Shown piece by piece: positions 25,867 to 34,010 of a DNA stretch of 61,199 bases; position 1 is the first letter of the stretch; each line of letters opens with the position of its first letter. The stretch covers positions 1 to 61,199 of the forward strand of contig JASLED010000071.1 in the NCBI GenBank assembly GCA_030151255.1. The letters run 5' to 3'. The stretch comes from Flavobacterium sp. (GTDB lineage Bacteria > Bacteroidota > Bacteroidia > Flavobacteriales > Flavobacteriaceae). Position numbers and translations under genes: made by a program. The notes under the pieces are model-generated. The model saw nothing but the letters and a program-made list of their open reading frames with translations, was not told the DNA's origin and ran no database searches.

Positions 25867-27171
25867 TTAGTATTTAAGCCATTTGAAAAGCTCTTTCCAA
25901 GTTGGTTTTTTTCCGTACATCAAAATTCCAATTTTGTAAATTTTTGCTGCAAACCAAACAACAAGGAAAAATGTTCCAAATAGAATTACAATTGATAATA
26001 ATACTTGCCAAATAGGTACACCGAATGGAATACGCATAAGCATAACTATTGGCGAGGTAAATGGTATCATAGAAAAAATGGTTGCTACAGTTCCGTGTGG
26101 ATCTTTAATAACTGTAAAAAATCCGATGTAAACTCCCAACATTAATGGCATCATAATAGGCATCAAAAATTGTTGAGAATCTGTTTCATTATCTACAGCT
26201 GCTCCAATTGCAGCGTATAATGAACTGTATAAAAAGTAACCTCCTACGAAGAATATAATAAAATATACAAATAGCGAAATTAATGGCAAGGATAATATTT
26301 CTGAAATATACTCTTTAATAATACTCATTTTATCTGCTGATAAATGACTTGCTACTTCTGTTATTTCTGGTGTAGTTGCGGTAGTATTTAGTCCAAAAAC
26401 CATTGTTGCAATCAACATAAGTAATCCGCCAACAATACCCCAAATTAAAAATTGTAGTAAACCTGCTAAAGAAGTTCCTATAATTTTACCCATCATCAAC
26501 TGAAAAGGCTTTACAGAAGATATAATTACTTCGATAATACGATTGGTTTTTTCTTCAATTACCGAACGCATTACCATATTTCCGTAAATGATAATAAACA
26601 TCATGATACAGTATCCAAAAAGCGATCCGATAAAGATTTTAATTTCGTTTAATCCTTTTACGGTTTGCTCTCCTGATGCCTTTTCTAGCTTAATATTAAC
26701 ATCTGCTTCTGTTTCTTTTATTATTTTGGGATCTATTCCTTTTGCAATCAAATTTAAACTCGATAGTTTATCAGCAATTGTAGATTCTACGTCAATAATA
26801 AGATCTAAGCCTGGACTATCATTTGAAATAAAGTAAACTGATTTTTCATAATCTATCAATTTTTCTTGCTTTGGAATATATATTACTCCGTAATACTTTT
26901 CTGCCAAAACACTATCTTTTATAATATTGATAGGTACTCTAGACAAATCTGTATATTGAATTTCTTCAGAGCTTTCAAAATCAGAAATAAACAAATTACT
27001 TTCATCGTGAATAGCAATTGTTTTTACATCTGACTTTAATGTACTTAAAAATCCTACAAAAACAGCAATACCTACAAAAAACAAAGGTGCCAAAAACGTC
27101 ATTACAATAAAAGCTTTGTTACGAGCTTTTGCAATAAATTCTCTTTTTATAATTAACTTTAAAACGCCCAT
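25867..27171 (-). CDS. ABC-2 type transporter permease (NatB-like)
   Basis: A 434-residue inner-membrane permease: one N-terminal membrane segment (about 20-45), an extracytoplasmic domain (about 46-180) and five more membrane helices (about 185-415), the architecture of NatB/YhaP-type permeases. NKAFIVMTFLAPLFFVG at the start and RSVIEEKTNRIIEVIISSVKPFQLMMGKIIG in the first cytoplasmic loop are typical. Its ATG is 2 bp after the stop of the ATPase gene, so the pair forms one exporter. The substrate is unknown; NatAB relatives move Na+ or small envelope-active compounds. Confidence 0.9.
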   Translation of the reverse strand: MGVLKLIIKREFIAKARNKAFIVMTFLAPLFFVGIAVFVGFLSTLKSDVKTIAIHDESNLFISDFESSEEIQYTDLSRVPINIIKDSVLAEKYYGVIYIPKQEKLIDYEKSVYFISNDSPGLDLIIDVESTIADKLSSLNLIAKGIDPKIIKETEADVNIKLEKASGEQTVKGLNEIKIFIGSLFGYCIMMFIIIYGNMVMRSVIEEKTNRIIEVIISSVKPFQLMMGKIIGTSLAGLLQFLIWGIVGGLLMLIATMVFGLNTTATTPEITEVASHLSADKMSIIKEYISEILSLPLISLFVYFIIFFVGGYFLYSSLYAAIGAAVDNETDSQQFLMPIMMPLMLGVYIGFFTVIKDPHGTVATIFSMIPFTSPIVMLMRIPFGVPIWQVLLSIVILFGTFFLVVWFAAKIYKIGILMYGKKPTWKELFKWLKY

Positions 27172-27173
27172 AC

Positions 27174-28094
27174 TTATTTACTTACTGTTTGAATAAAAAT
27201 ATCATTTGCTGTAGGTAATTTTTCTACAAAATGTGTTACTTGCCCGTTATTTGATAAAATATGCAACAATTCATTTGGTAAAGCTGTGCCTAAATCAATT
27301 TCTAATTGTAGTTCGTCATTCAATGACTTAAATGAAGTAGGCTGAACTGTAAATTTTTGAGACAACTCAAACATCAATCGATGTACATCACTTGACAAAA
27401 TACCTACTTGATACAGGTTGGTTCTGAAATCTCTTTTTACATCCACTAATTTACCTTCAATTAGCTTATTTGATTTATGGATTAACGCAATATAATCGCA
27501 CATTTCTTCTACGCTTTCCATTCGGTGTGTAGAAAAAATAATTGTAGCTCCTTTTTCTTTCAGTTCAAGAATTTCGTCTTTGATAATATTTGCATTAACA
27601 GGATCGAAACCTGAAAAAGGTTCGTCAAAAATTAAAAGCTTTGGTTTATGCAAAACGGTAACAACAAATTGTATTTTTTGCGCCATTCCTTTTGATAACT
27701 CCTGAATTTTTTTATCCCACCAGCCTTTTATATCTAATTTATCAAACCAATAATCTAATTGTGCTTTTGCTTCTACTTTACTCAATCCTTTTAATTGAGC
27801 CAAATACAAAGCTTGTTCACCTACCTTCATCGTTTTATACAATCCTCTTTCTTCGGGCATATAGCCAATATCTTTTATATGATATCCGCTAAGTGGTTGC
27901 CCATCCAAGATAACTTGCCCACTATCTGGATATGTTATTTGATTTATGATACGAATAAGCGAAGTCTTTCCAGCTCCATTTGGCCCTAACAAACCATAAA
28001 TTGACCCTTTTGGGACAGTTAATGATACATCGTTTAAAGCCACTTTATCAGAATATCTTTTTTCGACATTCTTAACTTCTAAAATAGGTTGCAT
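27174..28094 (-). CDS. ABC transporter ATP-binding protein (NatA/EcsA-like)
   Basis: A 306-residue cytoplasmic ATPase. Walker A GPNGAGKTS (about 38-46), Q-loop around YMPEERGLY, an ABC signature LSKGMAQK (LSGGQ variant), Walker B LLIFDEPFSGFDP and the switch His in FSTHRM are all present; the last 80 residues are a DUF4162-type extension. It is the first gene of an operon with the permease, the sigma-54-type regulator and the DEAD-box-like protein. It energises export by the neighbouring permease. Confidence 0.92.
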   Translation of the reverse strand: MQPILEVKNVEKRYSDKVALNDVSLTVPKGSIYGLLGPNGAGKTSLIRIINQITYPDSGQVILDGQPLSGYHIKDIGYMPEERGLYKTMKVGEQALYLAQLKGLSKVEAKAQLDYWFDKLDIKGWWDKKIQELSKGMAQKIQFVVTVLHKPKLLIFDEPFSGFDPVNANIIKDEILELKEKGATIIFSTHRMESVEEMCDYIALIHKSNKLIEGKLVDVKRDFRTNLYQVGILSSDVHRLMFELSQKFTVQPTSFKSLNDELQLEIDLGTALPNELLHILSNNGQVTHFVEKLPTANDIFIQTVSK

Positions 28095-28180
28095 TAATAA
28101 GTGTTTTTATATTTTATTGTAAAAATAATTCTTTTATTTAAACTTAAAAATAAAAACATTTTTTCAATTGATATAGACAT

Positions 28181-28220
28181 AAAAAAACCCAACCTTATAT
28201 TGCTATAAGGTTGGGAAAAA
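28181..28220 (-). terminator. Intrinsic terminator of grpE-dnaJ
   Basis: A perfect 12-bp stem (cccaaccttata with tataaggttggg) with loop ttgc; the T-run is on the minus strand. Confidence 0.9.
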
Positions 28221-28284
28221 TTGCTATGAAAAAGAAAATCCACTGTTTAATAAGTGTGGACCAAATGTATAACTAATTTTCTAA

Positions 28285-29412
28285 TTATGAAAACATTTCC
28301 TTTACTTTTTCAAAAAAAGATTTATCACCTTTTCCTGGTGATGGTTTAAAATTTTCATCCTCTAACATTGACTCAAAAAAAGCTTTTTGCTCTTTAGTCA
28401 ACTTCTTCGGAGTCCATACGTTTATGTGTACTAATAAATCGCCGCTACCGTAGCCATTTAGACGTGGTAAACCTTTTCCTCTCAATCGAAGAATTTTTCC
28501 AGATTGAATACCTTCTTCTAATTTAATACGTACATTTCCTGTAACTGTATAAATTTCTTTGCTTCCGCCTAAAGTAGCTTCTGCAACACTAATATACAAA
28601 TCATAATGGATGTTATCTCCTTCGCGTTTTAGTGTTTCGTGATCTAGTTCTTCAATTACAACTAATAAGTCACCAGGAATACTGTTATTTCCAGGAGCGT
28701 CATTTCCTTTACCTGCAACTTTTAATTGCATTCCTTCTGCTACTCCTGCAGGTATTTTGATTGATACTGTTTCTTCAGAGAAAACCATTCCATCTGCATC
28801 AGAACCAGCAGGTTTTTGATCTAGCATTTGCCCTGTACCTTGACATGTATGACATGGTGAAGCGGTTTGCATACGACCAAAAACAGTATTTGCAACTTTC
28901 ATTACTTGCCCTGTACCGTTACATGTTGTACAAACTTTGTAAGTAACTCCTTCTGCTTTTAATTTTCGTTTTACTTTTACTTTCTTTTCAACTCCATTGG
29001 CTACTTCTTCTAAAGTTAGTTTCACTTTAATGCGCAAACTTGTTCCTTTAGCTTGTCTTTGACCACCGCCACCAAAACCACTGAAACCGCCAAAACCGCC
29101 GCCGCCAAATGCACTACCGAAAATATCTCCAAATTGGCTGAAGATATCATCCATATTCATATGACCTGAACCACCAAAACCACCAGCTCCATCAAAAGCT
29201 GCATGTCCGTATTGATCATATCGTGCTTTTTTATCGGCATCACTTAATACCTCATATGCTTCTGCTGCTTCTTTAAACTTTTCTTCGGCAACACTATCTC
29301 CCGGATTTTTATCAGGGTGATATTCGATTGCTTTTTTTCGGTATGCTTTTTTTATAGCAGCTGCATCAGCATTTTTATCAATTCCTAATATTTCGTAGTA
29401 ATCTTTCTTCAT
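28285..29412 (-). CDS. dnaJ: Chaperone DnaJ with two of four zinc-finger repeats
   Basis: A 375-residue Hsp40 that stimulates DnaK ATPase and delivers substrates. J domain residues 1-68 with HPD at 32-34; Gly/Phe-rich linker about 73-120; zinc-finger region; then the two C-terminal beta domains (about 210-365). Only two CxxCxGxG repeats exist (CTTCNGTG at 161-168 and CHTCQGTG at 187-194); by position these are repeats 2 and 3, which form the second zinc site of E. coli DnaJ. Repeats 1 and 4 are replaced by LKAEGVTYK and KPAGSDADG. The ATG at 29412 (MKKDYYEILG) is used. It follows grpE by 19 bp. Confidence 0.95.
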   Translation of the reverse strand: MKKDYYEILGIDKNADAAAIKKAYRKKAIEYHPDKNPGDSVAEEKFKEAAEAYEVLSDADKKARYDQYGHAAFDGAGGFGGSGHMNMDDIFSQFGDIFGSAFGGGGFGGFSGFGGGGQRQAKGTSLRIKVKLTLEEVANGVEKKVKVKRKLKAEGVTYKVCTTCNGTGQVMKVANTVFGRMQTASPCHTCQGTGQMLDQKPAGSDADGMVFSEETVSIKIPAGVAEGMQLKVAGKGNDAPGNNSIPGDLLVVIEELDHETLKREGDNIHYDLYISVAEATLGGSKEIYTVTGNVRIKLEEGIQSGKILRLRGKGLPRLNGYGSGDLLVHINVWTPKKLTKEQKAFFESMLEDENFKPSPGKGDKSFFEKVKEMFS

Positions 29413-29431
29413 TTTACTTATCAATTAAGTC

Positions 29432-29956
29432 TTATTGACCTATTACAACTTTAGGGAAACGGATAATTTTATCTCCTAATTTATATCCTTTTTCAACAAT
29501 ATCTACTACTTTTCCTTTCATATCATCACCAGCCGGAATTTGAGTAATAGCTTCAGAAATATCTGCGTTAAAAACATCTCCGCTTACAATTACAACTTCT
29601 TCCAATCCTTTTGAAGCCAAAGTATCTGTAAGTTTTGTAGAAATAAGTTTTACGCCTGTAAGTGTAGTCCTTTCTCCTTGTTTTTCTAATTCTGTTACAG
29701 CACGACCAAAATCGTCAAGAATAGGTAACATAGCAGACAAAACATCTTCGCTTGCAGTTTTAAATAACTCAATTCTTTCTTTTGCTGTGCGACGTTTATA
29801 ATTTTCAAATTCGGCAAATAAACGCAAAAACTTATCTTTTTCTTCTGCTAATTTTACATTTAGCGTTTCTACTTCTGATGTGTTTTCAGTTTCATTCACT
29901 TCGTTTGTATCGATTGTGTTTTCTAATTCTTCTTTATTGATATCTTTATTTTCCAT
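29432..29956 (-). CDS. grpE: GrpE, DnaK nucleotide exchange factor
   Basis: A 174-residue cytoplasmic co-chaperone that releases ADP from DnaK. An acidic N-terminus (residues 1-35), a long coiled-coil helix (about 30-85, with EFENYKRRTAKERIELFKTASEDVLSAMLPILDDF) and a C-terminal beta domain (GDVFNADISEAITQIP, GYKLGDKIIRFPKVVIG) match the family. It leads a grpE-dnaJ operon; dnaK is not in the window. A perfect -7 box lies at 30033-30040 with a 13-bp palindrome between it and the gene. Confidence 0.96.
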   Translation of the reverse strand: MENKDINKEELENTIDTNEVNETENTSEVETLNVKLAEEKDKFLRLFAEFENYKRRTAKERIELFKTASEDVLSAMLPILDDFGRAVTELEKQGERTTLTGVKLISTKLTDTLASKGLEEVVIVSGDVFNADISEAITQIPAGDDMKGKVVDIVEKGYKLGDKIIRFPKVVIGQ

Positions 29957-30019
29957 ACTTTTTCTAATTAGCGCTGTTGTTTTACTTCATAATCAAATCC
30001 TTTGCCAATGTATTTTTTA

Positions 30020-30059
30020 TGTCATAATGACACAAAAATATCATTTTTATTGAATGATA
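30020..30059 (-). promoter_or_regulatory. grpE-dnaJ promoter with palindromes
   Basis: A minus-strand -7 box TATTTTTG (30033-30040). A 13-bp palindrome TGTCAT-A-ATGACA (30020-30032) abuts it and covers the expected start site. A second inverted repeat TATCATT-N7-AATGATA (30039-30059) lies upstream. No CIRCE element (TTAGCACTC/GAGTGCTAA) is present. Confidence 0.55.
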
Positions 30060-30112
30060 TATAAACGTTATGTCAGTCAAATAATTGATTTTATCAGTTT
30101 ATGAATCTTTTG

Positions 30113-30158
30113 TACAAAAAAAATCCTTGTTAGTTATTTTCATAACACACAAGGATTA
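30113..30158 (-). terminator. Intrinsic terminator of the DUF4442 - TIGR01777 operon
   Basis: A two-part stem (aatccttgt with acaaggatt, then gttat with ataac) whose minus-strand side is followed by eight T. Confidence 0.8.
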
Positions 30159-30180
30159 TACTGATATAAATTTGAGCATT

Positions 30181-31089
30181 TTATTTCAAATCATAAAGCT
30201 GATTTAATGCTTCACTTAATGTTGAATATTGAAAAATATAATCTTCTTTCAATAGTTTAGAACAACTAACTAACTGTCCTTTAGAAACTAACATAGCTTT
30301 TTCTCCCAATGCAATTCGCAATAACCATGATGGAATTCTTGGTAAACGCACATTTCTATTCAAAACCTTGCAAAGTTCGTCAGTAAAACCTCTATTGGTT
30401 TCAGGCGTTGGAGCTACAGCGTTATAAACCCCTTTCAAACCTCGTTCGGCAGCAAAAACAAATATATTTACCAAATCATCAATATGAATCCAAGAATAAT
30501 ATTGCTTTCCTGAACCTAAAATAGTTATTAATCCATTTTCGGCCACTTTTTCCATTTCTGCCAATGCTCCACCTTGTCTATCCAAAACCAATCCGATTCG
30601 AATTAGGCATGTATTAATATTCAGATCATTAAAATGAGAATTTTCTTTTTCCCACAGTTTAGTTACTTTGCCCACAAAATTATGAGCCACATTATAATGT
30701 TCTTCATCCTGAATTCGATCCAATGTTTCATAGATACCAATAGCAGATGCGCTAATAACTTGTTGCACTTGATTTGGATTTTCTTCCAATAATTTATACA
30801 ACACCTTACTTGCTTTAATTCTACTATTTACAATTTCATCTTTACCTGCTTTAGACCAAGAACCATTGATAGAACTACCTGCCAAATTAAATATAATTGA
30901 CACATTTTGTAAACAAGCAACATCCACTTCATTAACAGCTGGATTCCAATAAAATCCATCGCAGCCATTTAATTTACCTATTTTTTTAGAAGAAGTAGTT
31001 AAATAGGCAACTTCATATCCTAACTCTAGAAGCTTTATAGCTAATTTACTCCCAATCAATCCAGTTGCTCCAGTAATCAAAATCCTCAT
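30181..31089 (-). CDS. TIGR01777-family SDR oxidoreductase (YfcH-like)
   Basis: A 302-residue Rossmann-fold protein of the extended SDR class. N-terminal GATGLIGSKLA (residues 6-16) is the NAD(P) loop; FYWNPAVNEV, NLAGSSING, SASAIGIYE, TCLIRIGLVLD, YSWIHIDDLV and GVYNAVAP are typical of the TIGR01777 branch. The last 50 residues match the DUF1731 tail (RIPSWLLRIALGEKAMLV). The reaction is not known for this family. It lies 19 bp after a DUF4442 gene and should be co-transcribed with it. Confidence 0.9.
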   Translation of the reverse strand: MRILITGATGLIGSKLAIKLLELGYEVAYLTTSSKKIGKLNGCDGFYWNPAVNEVDVACLQNVSIIFNLAGSSINGSWSKAGKDEIVNSRIKASKVLYKLLEENPNQVQQVISASAIGIYETLDRIQDEEHYNVAHNFVGKVTKLWEKENSHFNDLNINTCLIRIGLVLDRQGGALAEMEKVAENGLITILGSGKQYYSWIHIDDLVNIFVFAAERGLKGVYNAVAPTPETNRGFTDELCKVLNRNVRLPRIPSWLLRIALGEKAMLVSKGQLVSCSKLLKEDYIFQYSTLSEALNQLYDLK

Positions 31090-31108
31090 AAATCAAATAT
31101 ATCAAAGC

Positions 31109-31570
31109 TTACTTTTTATCTTTTTTCTTTATTGTCCATTCAAAATTAAAGACCGAAACAGTATCACCCGTTTCGTCTATACCAATTGCCTTCATCCAAA
31201 AAACAGTTCCTTCTTTTTGTTTTAACACTTTAGCAACAGCATTGTTTACAACTTCGCCATCACTACATTTAAAAACTATTTTTCCTGTTGCTTTTTTATA
31301 AAATGTTGAATTGTTTTGTGCTACCAACATGGAAATATTCTCTCCACTTTCACTAATTTTTTTCATCACTAAAGCACCAGTAGACAACTCTGCTGCCATA
31401 GCTTGCACTGCAAAATACATTGATCGGAACGGATTTTGATTAATCCATTTATGGAGTACAAATGTTTCGGCTTCTAACTCAGTTAGTTTTAACATTCGAA
31501 CACCACTCCAATATGCAGATGGCAACTTAAAAAACAAGAATTTATTAACATTTGAAACTGTAAACTTCAT
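31109..31570 (-). CDS. DUF4442 hotdog-fold protein
   Basis: A 153-residue cytoplasmic protein resembling the DUF4442 family, which has the thioesterase hotdog fold. It begins with FLFFKLPSAYWSGVRML and has the helix segment HKWINQNPFRSMYFAVQAMAAELSTGALV, the usual pattern for these single-domain thioesterase-like proteins. Catalysis has not been established for the family. It is the first gene in an operon with the TIGR01777 oxidoreductase. A perfect -7 box lies 70 bp upstream. Confidence 0.8.
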   Translation of the reverse strand: MKFTVSNVNKFLFFKLPSAYWSGVRMLKLTELEAETFVLHKWINQNPFRSMYFAVQAMAAELSTGALVMKKISESGENISMLVAQNNSTFYKKATGKIVFKCSDGEVVNNAVAKVLKQKEGTVFWMKAIGIDETGDTVSVFNFEWTIKKKDKK

Positions 31571-32139
31571 AATTTAACAGATTATTCTTTTAGAAATATT
31601 CAATAAAAACCAACTCTTAATTGCGAAAAACTTTTCTTCTCAAATTTACACTTTTAATCACTTCTATTCTCCTTTTGTAATTTTTAATGGATAATTTTAC
31701 ATAATTATCTCAATACGCGTTTTTTAAAGTGATATTATCAATAATAATATAAAATAGATTAAAAAAACTATCATAATTAAATAAAAATCAAAATAAACAA
31801 GAAATATTAAAATCTCATTTTTATACCTAAAAGCACTAAACAGTAAGATATAAACCTTTGAAAATTAAAAAAACTCTTTCTATTTATCATATTATTACAC
31901 TAAATATCTAATTAAATTTATTTAATGATTTAACAAATATCTTAAACATTTTTATTTTGCACTTGTTTTGATAACAAAATTAAATTAAGAAAAATAATTA
32001 TGTCAATTACTTTTTTATTAATCTGTTATTCTTATTTACATACAATATCCAAAAAAACAAAACTAACTAAATACAAATCAACTAATTATCATTTTTATCA
32101 ATATTCATAAATGTTAAATAAAACTTAAATATTAGTACT
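31571..32139. other. Long divergent intergenic region, DUF4442 / padR
   Basis: A very AT-rich stretch. It contains a minus-strand -7 box TAAATTTG at 31641-31648 for the DUF4442 gene. A 36-codon ORF (31999-32109) begins ATG but has low-complexity composition and no promoter, so I do not call it. No RNA gene or repeat was recognised; the middle (31700-31990) holds nothing I can interpret. Confidence 0.4.
31641..31648 (-). promoter_or_regulatory. -7 box (TAAATTTG) of the DUF4442 operon
   Basis: A perfect minus-strand TANNTTTG, 70 bp upstream of the DUF4442 ATG. Confidence 0.5.
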
Positions 32140-32176
32140 ATGTATTGCAAAGTACATTCCTATATACATATCTTTG
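32140..32176 (+). promoter_or_regulatory. padR-pspC promoter with PadR-type operator
   Basis: A -33 TTG (32145-32147), 21 bp, then a perfect -7 box TATCTTTG (32169-32176), 20 bp before the padR ATG. An ATGTA-N8-TACAT dyad (32140-32157), the known PadR-family operator form, covers the -33 element. Confidence 0.8.
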
Positions 32177-32196
32177 CTATAGAAAATAAGATAACT

Positions 32197-32538
32197 ATGA
32201 ATATAGATAACACAAAAGCACAAATGCGCAAAGGTATCTTAGAGTTCTGCATTCTATCGATATTAAAAGAAAGAGATTACTATACTTCTGAAATATTAGA
32301 AGAATTAAAAAAAGTAAAACTCTTGGTAGTTGAGGGAACTGTATATCCTTTGTTGACCAGATTAAAAAATGGTGATTTACTAACCTATAAATGGGAAGAA
32401 TCTAATGCTGGGCCACCAAGAAAGTATTATAAATTAACACCCAAAGGAGAAGATTTCTTAAAGGAGTTAAATGAAACATGGGAAGAATTGGCAAACGCTG
32501 TAACAGAAATAACATCAAACAACACAAGCGATGAATAA
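32197..32538 (+). CDS. PadR-family transcriptional regulator
   Basis: A 113-residue winged-helix repressor. MRKGILEFCILSIL, SEILEELKKVKLLVVEGTVYPLLTRLKNGDLL and GPPRKYYKLTPKGEDFL are the PadR core; a short C-terminal helix should mediate dimerisation. The ATG at 32197 is chosen over an in-frame ATG at 32140, because the latter precedes the -7 box. The gene overlaps the PspC gene by 8 bp. Such PadR-PspC pairs are frequent in Bacteroidota; autorepression through the ATGTA-N8-TACAT site is likely. Confidence 0.93.
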   Translation: MNIDNTKAQMRKGILEFCILSILKERDYYTSEILEELKKVKLLVVEGTVYPLLTRLKNGDLLTYKWEESNAGPPRKYYKLTPKGEDFLKELNETWEELANAVTEITSNNTSDE

Positions 32539-33970
32539 GACATTAACGATAAATATAGGTGGGTTGGTTTTTCATATCGAAGAGCAAGCTTACAAAAAAT
32601 TAGATCAGTACTTAAAAGCAATTAAAAATTCGATTGCTATAGAAGATCGTCAAGAAGTAATTCAGGATATTGAGTTGAGAATTGCAGAGATTTTTAGTGC
32701 AAAAATTACAAGTACAAATCAAGTAATTGTACCCGAAGATGTAGAAGAAATTATTCTAATTATGGGAAAACCAGAAGATTACTTCATAGATGAAGAAATA
32801 GACTCAACCTATACTGAGAAAACCTATTACAGAGAACGAAAACTTTTTAGAGACAAAGAAAAAGGAATTTTAGGTGGTGTTTTAGCAGGATTGGCACACT
32901 ATTTAAAAATTGATACAGTGTGGATGCGTCTTATCTTCTTATTCTTAGTTTTCTTTTATGGAACAGGAATATTATTGTATTTCATTTTATGGATCATTAT
33001 TCCGAGTGCAAAAACGGCAAGTGAAAAATTGGACATGATGGGCGAACCAGTAACCATTGAAACCATTGAGCGAAAAATTAAAGAAGGTGTAGAATATACC
33101 ACAGAAAAAATCAATAATATTGATTATCAAAACCTAAAAAATCAATCGCAAAATGTAGCTACACAAGGCACAAAAGTACTTCGATTCATTTTTGGTATTG
33201 GATTTATTGGTTTTGCTATTATTGGTATTTTCATTTCTTTTATCATTAATCTTTCTCTAATTATTAGTTCAGATTTTATTATCAATGAATTAGCTACAGA
33301 AGGAATTACGGTTTTTAATGAAGTTTCTGCTTTACCTAAATGGATCGGGTTGCTTTTTATTAGCTTGATTACGTTTGCGCCGTTTATTATTGCTTTATTG
33401 ATTGGATTAAAATTAATTTATAACAATATCAAATACCTTTGGACAACTATTATCGGATTAATCGTTATTTGGCTTATCGCACTAATTGGTTTATCAAGTT
33501 TTTTCATTCAAAATGGAAAAAATATTTTTGACCATACGAAAGTAAAAATTATCAATGGCACTAGTGCCAGAATTACGTTTTCTGATTCTGACGAATCTTT
33601 ATTTGAAACAGAACGAGATATTAAATTAATTTACAATGCAAGTGATGATGCAATTAATAATGCTAATTTAAAAATAGAACTTATTCCTTCATATCAAGAT
33701 ATTTTTTATGCTAAATCAAACGAAAGAATTCAAAATCCTGAAAATCATATCATGATTAATGAATCTGATAAAGAATATAATGTATTAATAACAAAAGATT
33801 TAATGCAAAATGACGAAGTAATTTCAATCTATATTCCTATCAACAAGAAAATATATATTGACGGAAAATTAAAACAATTATTACTTAATGATTCGGACAA
33901 GATACAAAACACCAACCAATGGTATACGGTAGACGACCAATTGGAACTGATTTGTGTTGATTGTCAATAA
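32531..33970 (+). CDS. PspC-domain membrane protein
   Basis: A 479-residue membrane protein. N-terminal about 1-90 (NKTLTINIGGLVFHIEEQAYKKLDQYLKAI) is a cytosolic region common to Bacteroidota PspC proteins; the PspC domain is about 100-165 (RDKEKGILGGVLAGLAHYLKIDTVWMRLIF...LLYFILWIIIPS). Further membrane segments lie near 215-245, 270-300 and 305-330, and the C-terminal 130 residues are a predicted beta-rich extracytoplasmic domain. It probably senses or stabilises the envelope, by analogy with phage-shock PspC. It is coupled to padR by an 8-bp overlap. Confidence 0.9.
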   Translation: MNKTLTINIGGLVFHIEEQAYKKLDQYLKAIKNSIAIEDRQEVIQDIELRIAEIFSAKITSTNQVIVPEDVEEIILIMGKPEDYFIDEEIDSTYTEKTYYRERKLFRDKEKGILGGVLAGLAHYLKIDTVWMRLIFLFLVFFYGTGILLYFILWIIIPSAKTASEKLDMMGEPVTIETIERKIKEGVEYTTEKINNIDYQNLKNQSQNVATQGTKVLRFIFGIGFIGFAIIGIFISFIINLSLIISSDFIINELATEGITVFNEVSALPKWIGLLFISLITFAPFIIALLIGLKLIYNNIKYLWTTIIGLIVIWLIALIGLSSFFIQNGKNIFDHTKVKIINGTSARITFSDSDESLFETERDIKLIYNASDDAINNANLKIELIPSYQDIFYAKSNERIQNPENHIMINESDKEYNVLITKDLMQNDEVISIYIPINKKIYIDGKLKQLLLNDSDKIQNTNQWYTVDDQLELICVDCQ

Positions 33971-33996
33971 AAAATGGAGCTAATGCTCCATTTTTT
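33969..33996. terminator. Bidirectional terminator after the PspC gene
   Basis: A 12-bp stem (aaaaaatggagc with gctccatttttt), loop taat; it starts within the stop codon of the PspC gene and serves the convergent receptor gene too. Confidence 0.9.
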
Positions 33997-34010
33997 CGTT
34001 AATATCAAGC

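Noticed and set aside
28235..28262. Inverted TCCAC / GTGGA near the dnaJ end
   Set aside because: A 5-bp stem with a long loop, no T-run, and a strong terminator is already present at 28181-28220.
31999..32109. A 36-codon ATG ORF in the long intergenic region
   Set aside because: Low-complexity composition and no -7 box just upstream; indistinguishable from chance in AT-rich DNA.
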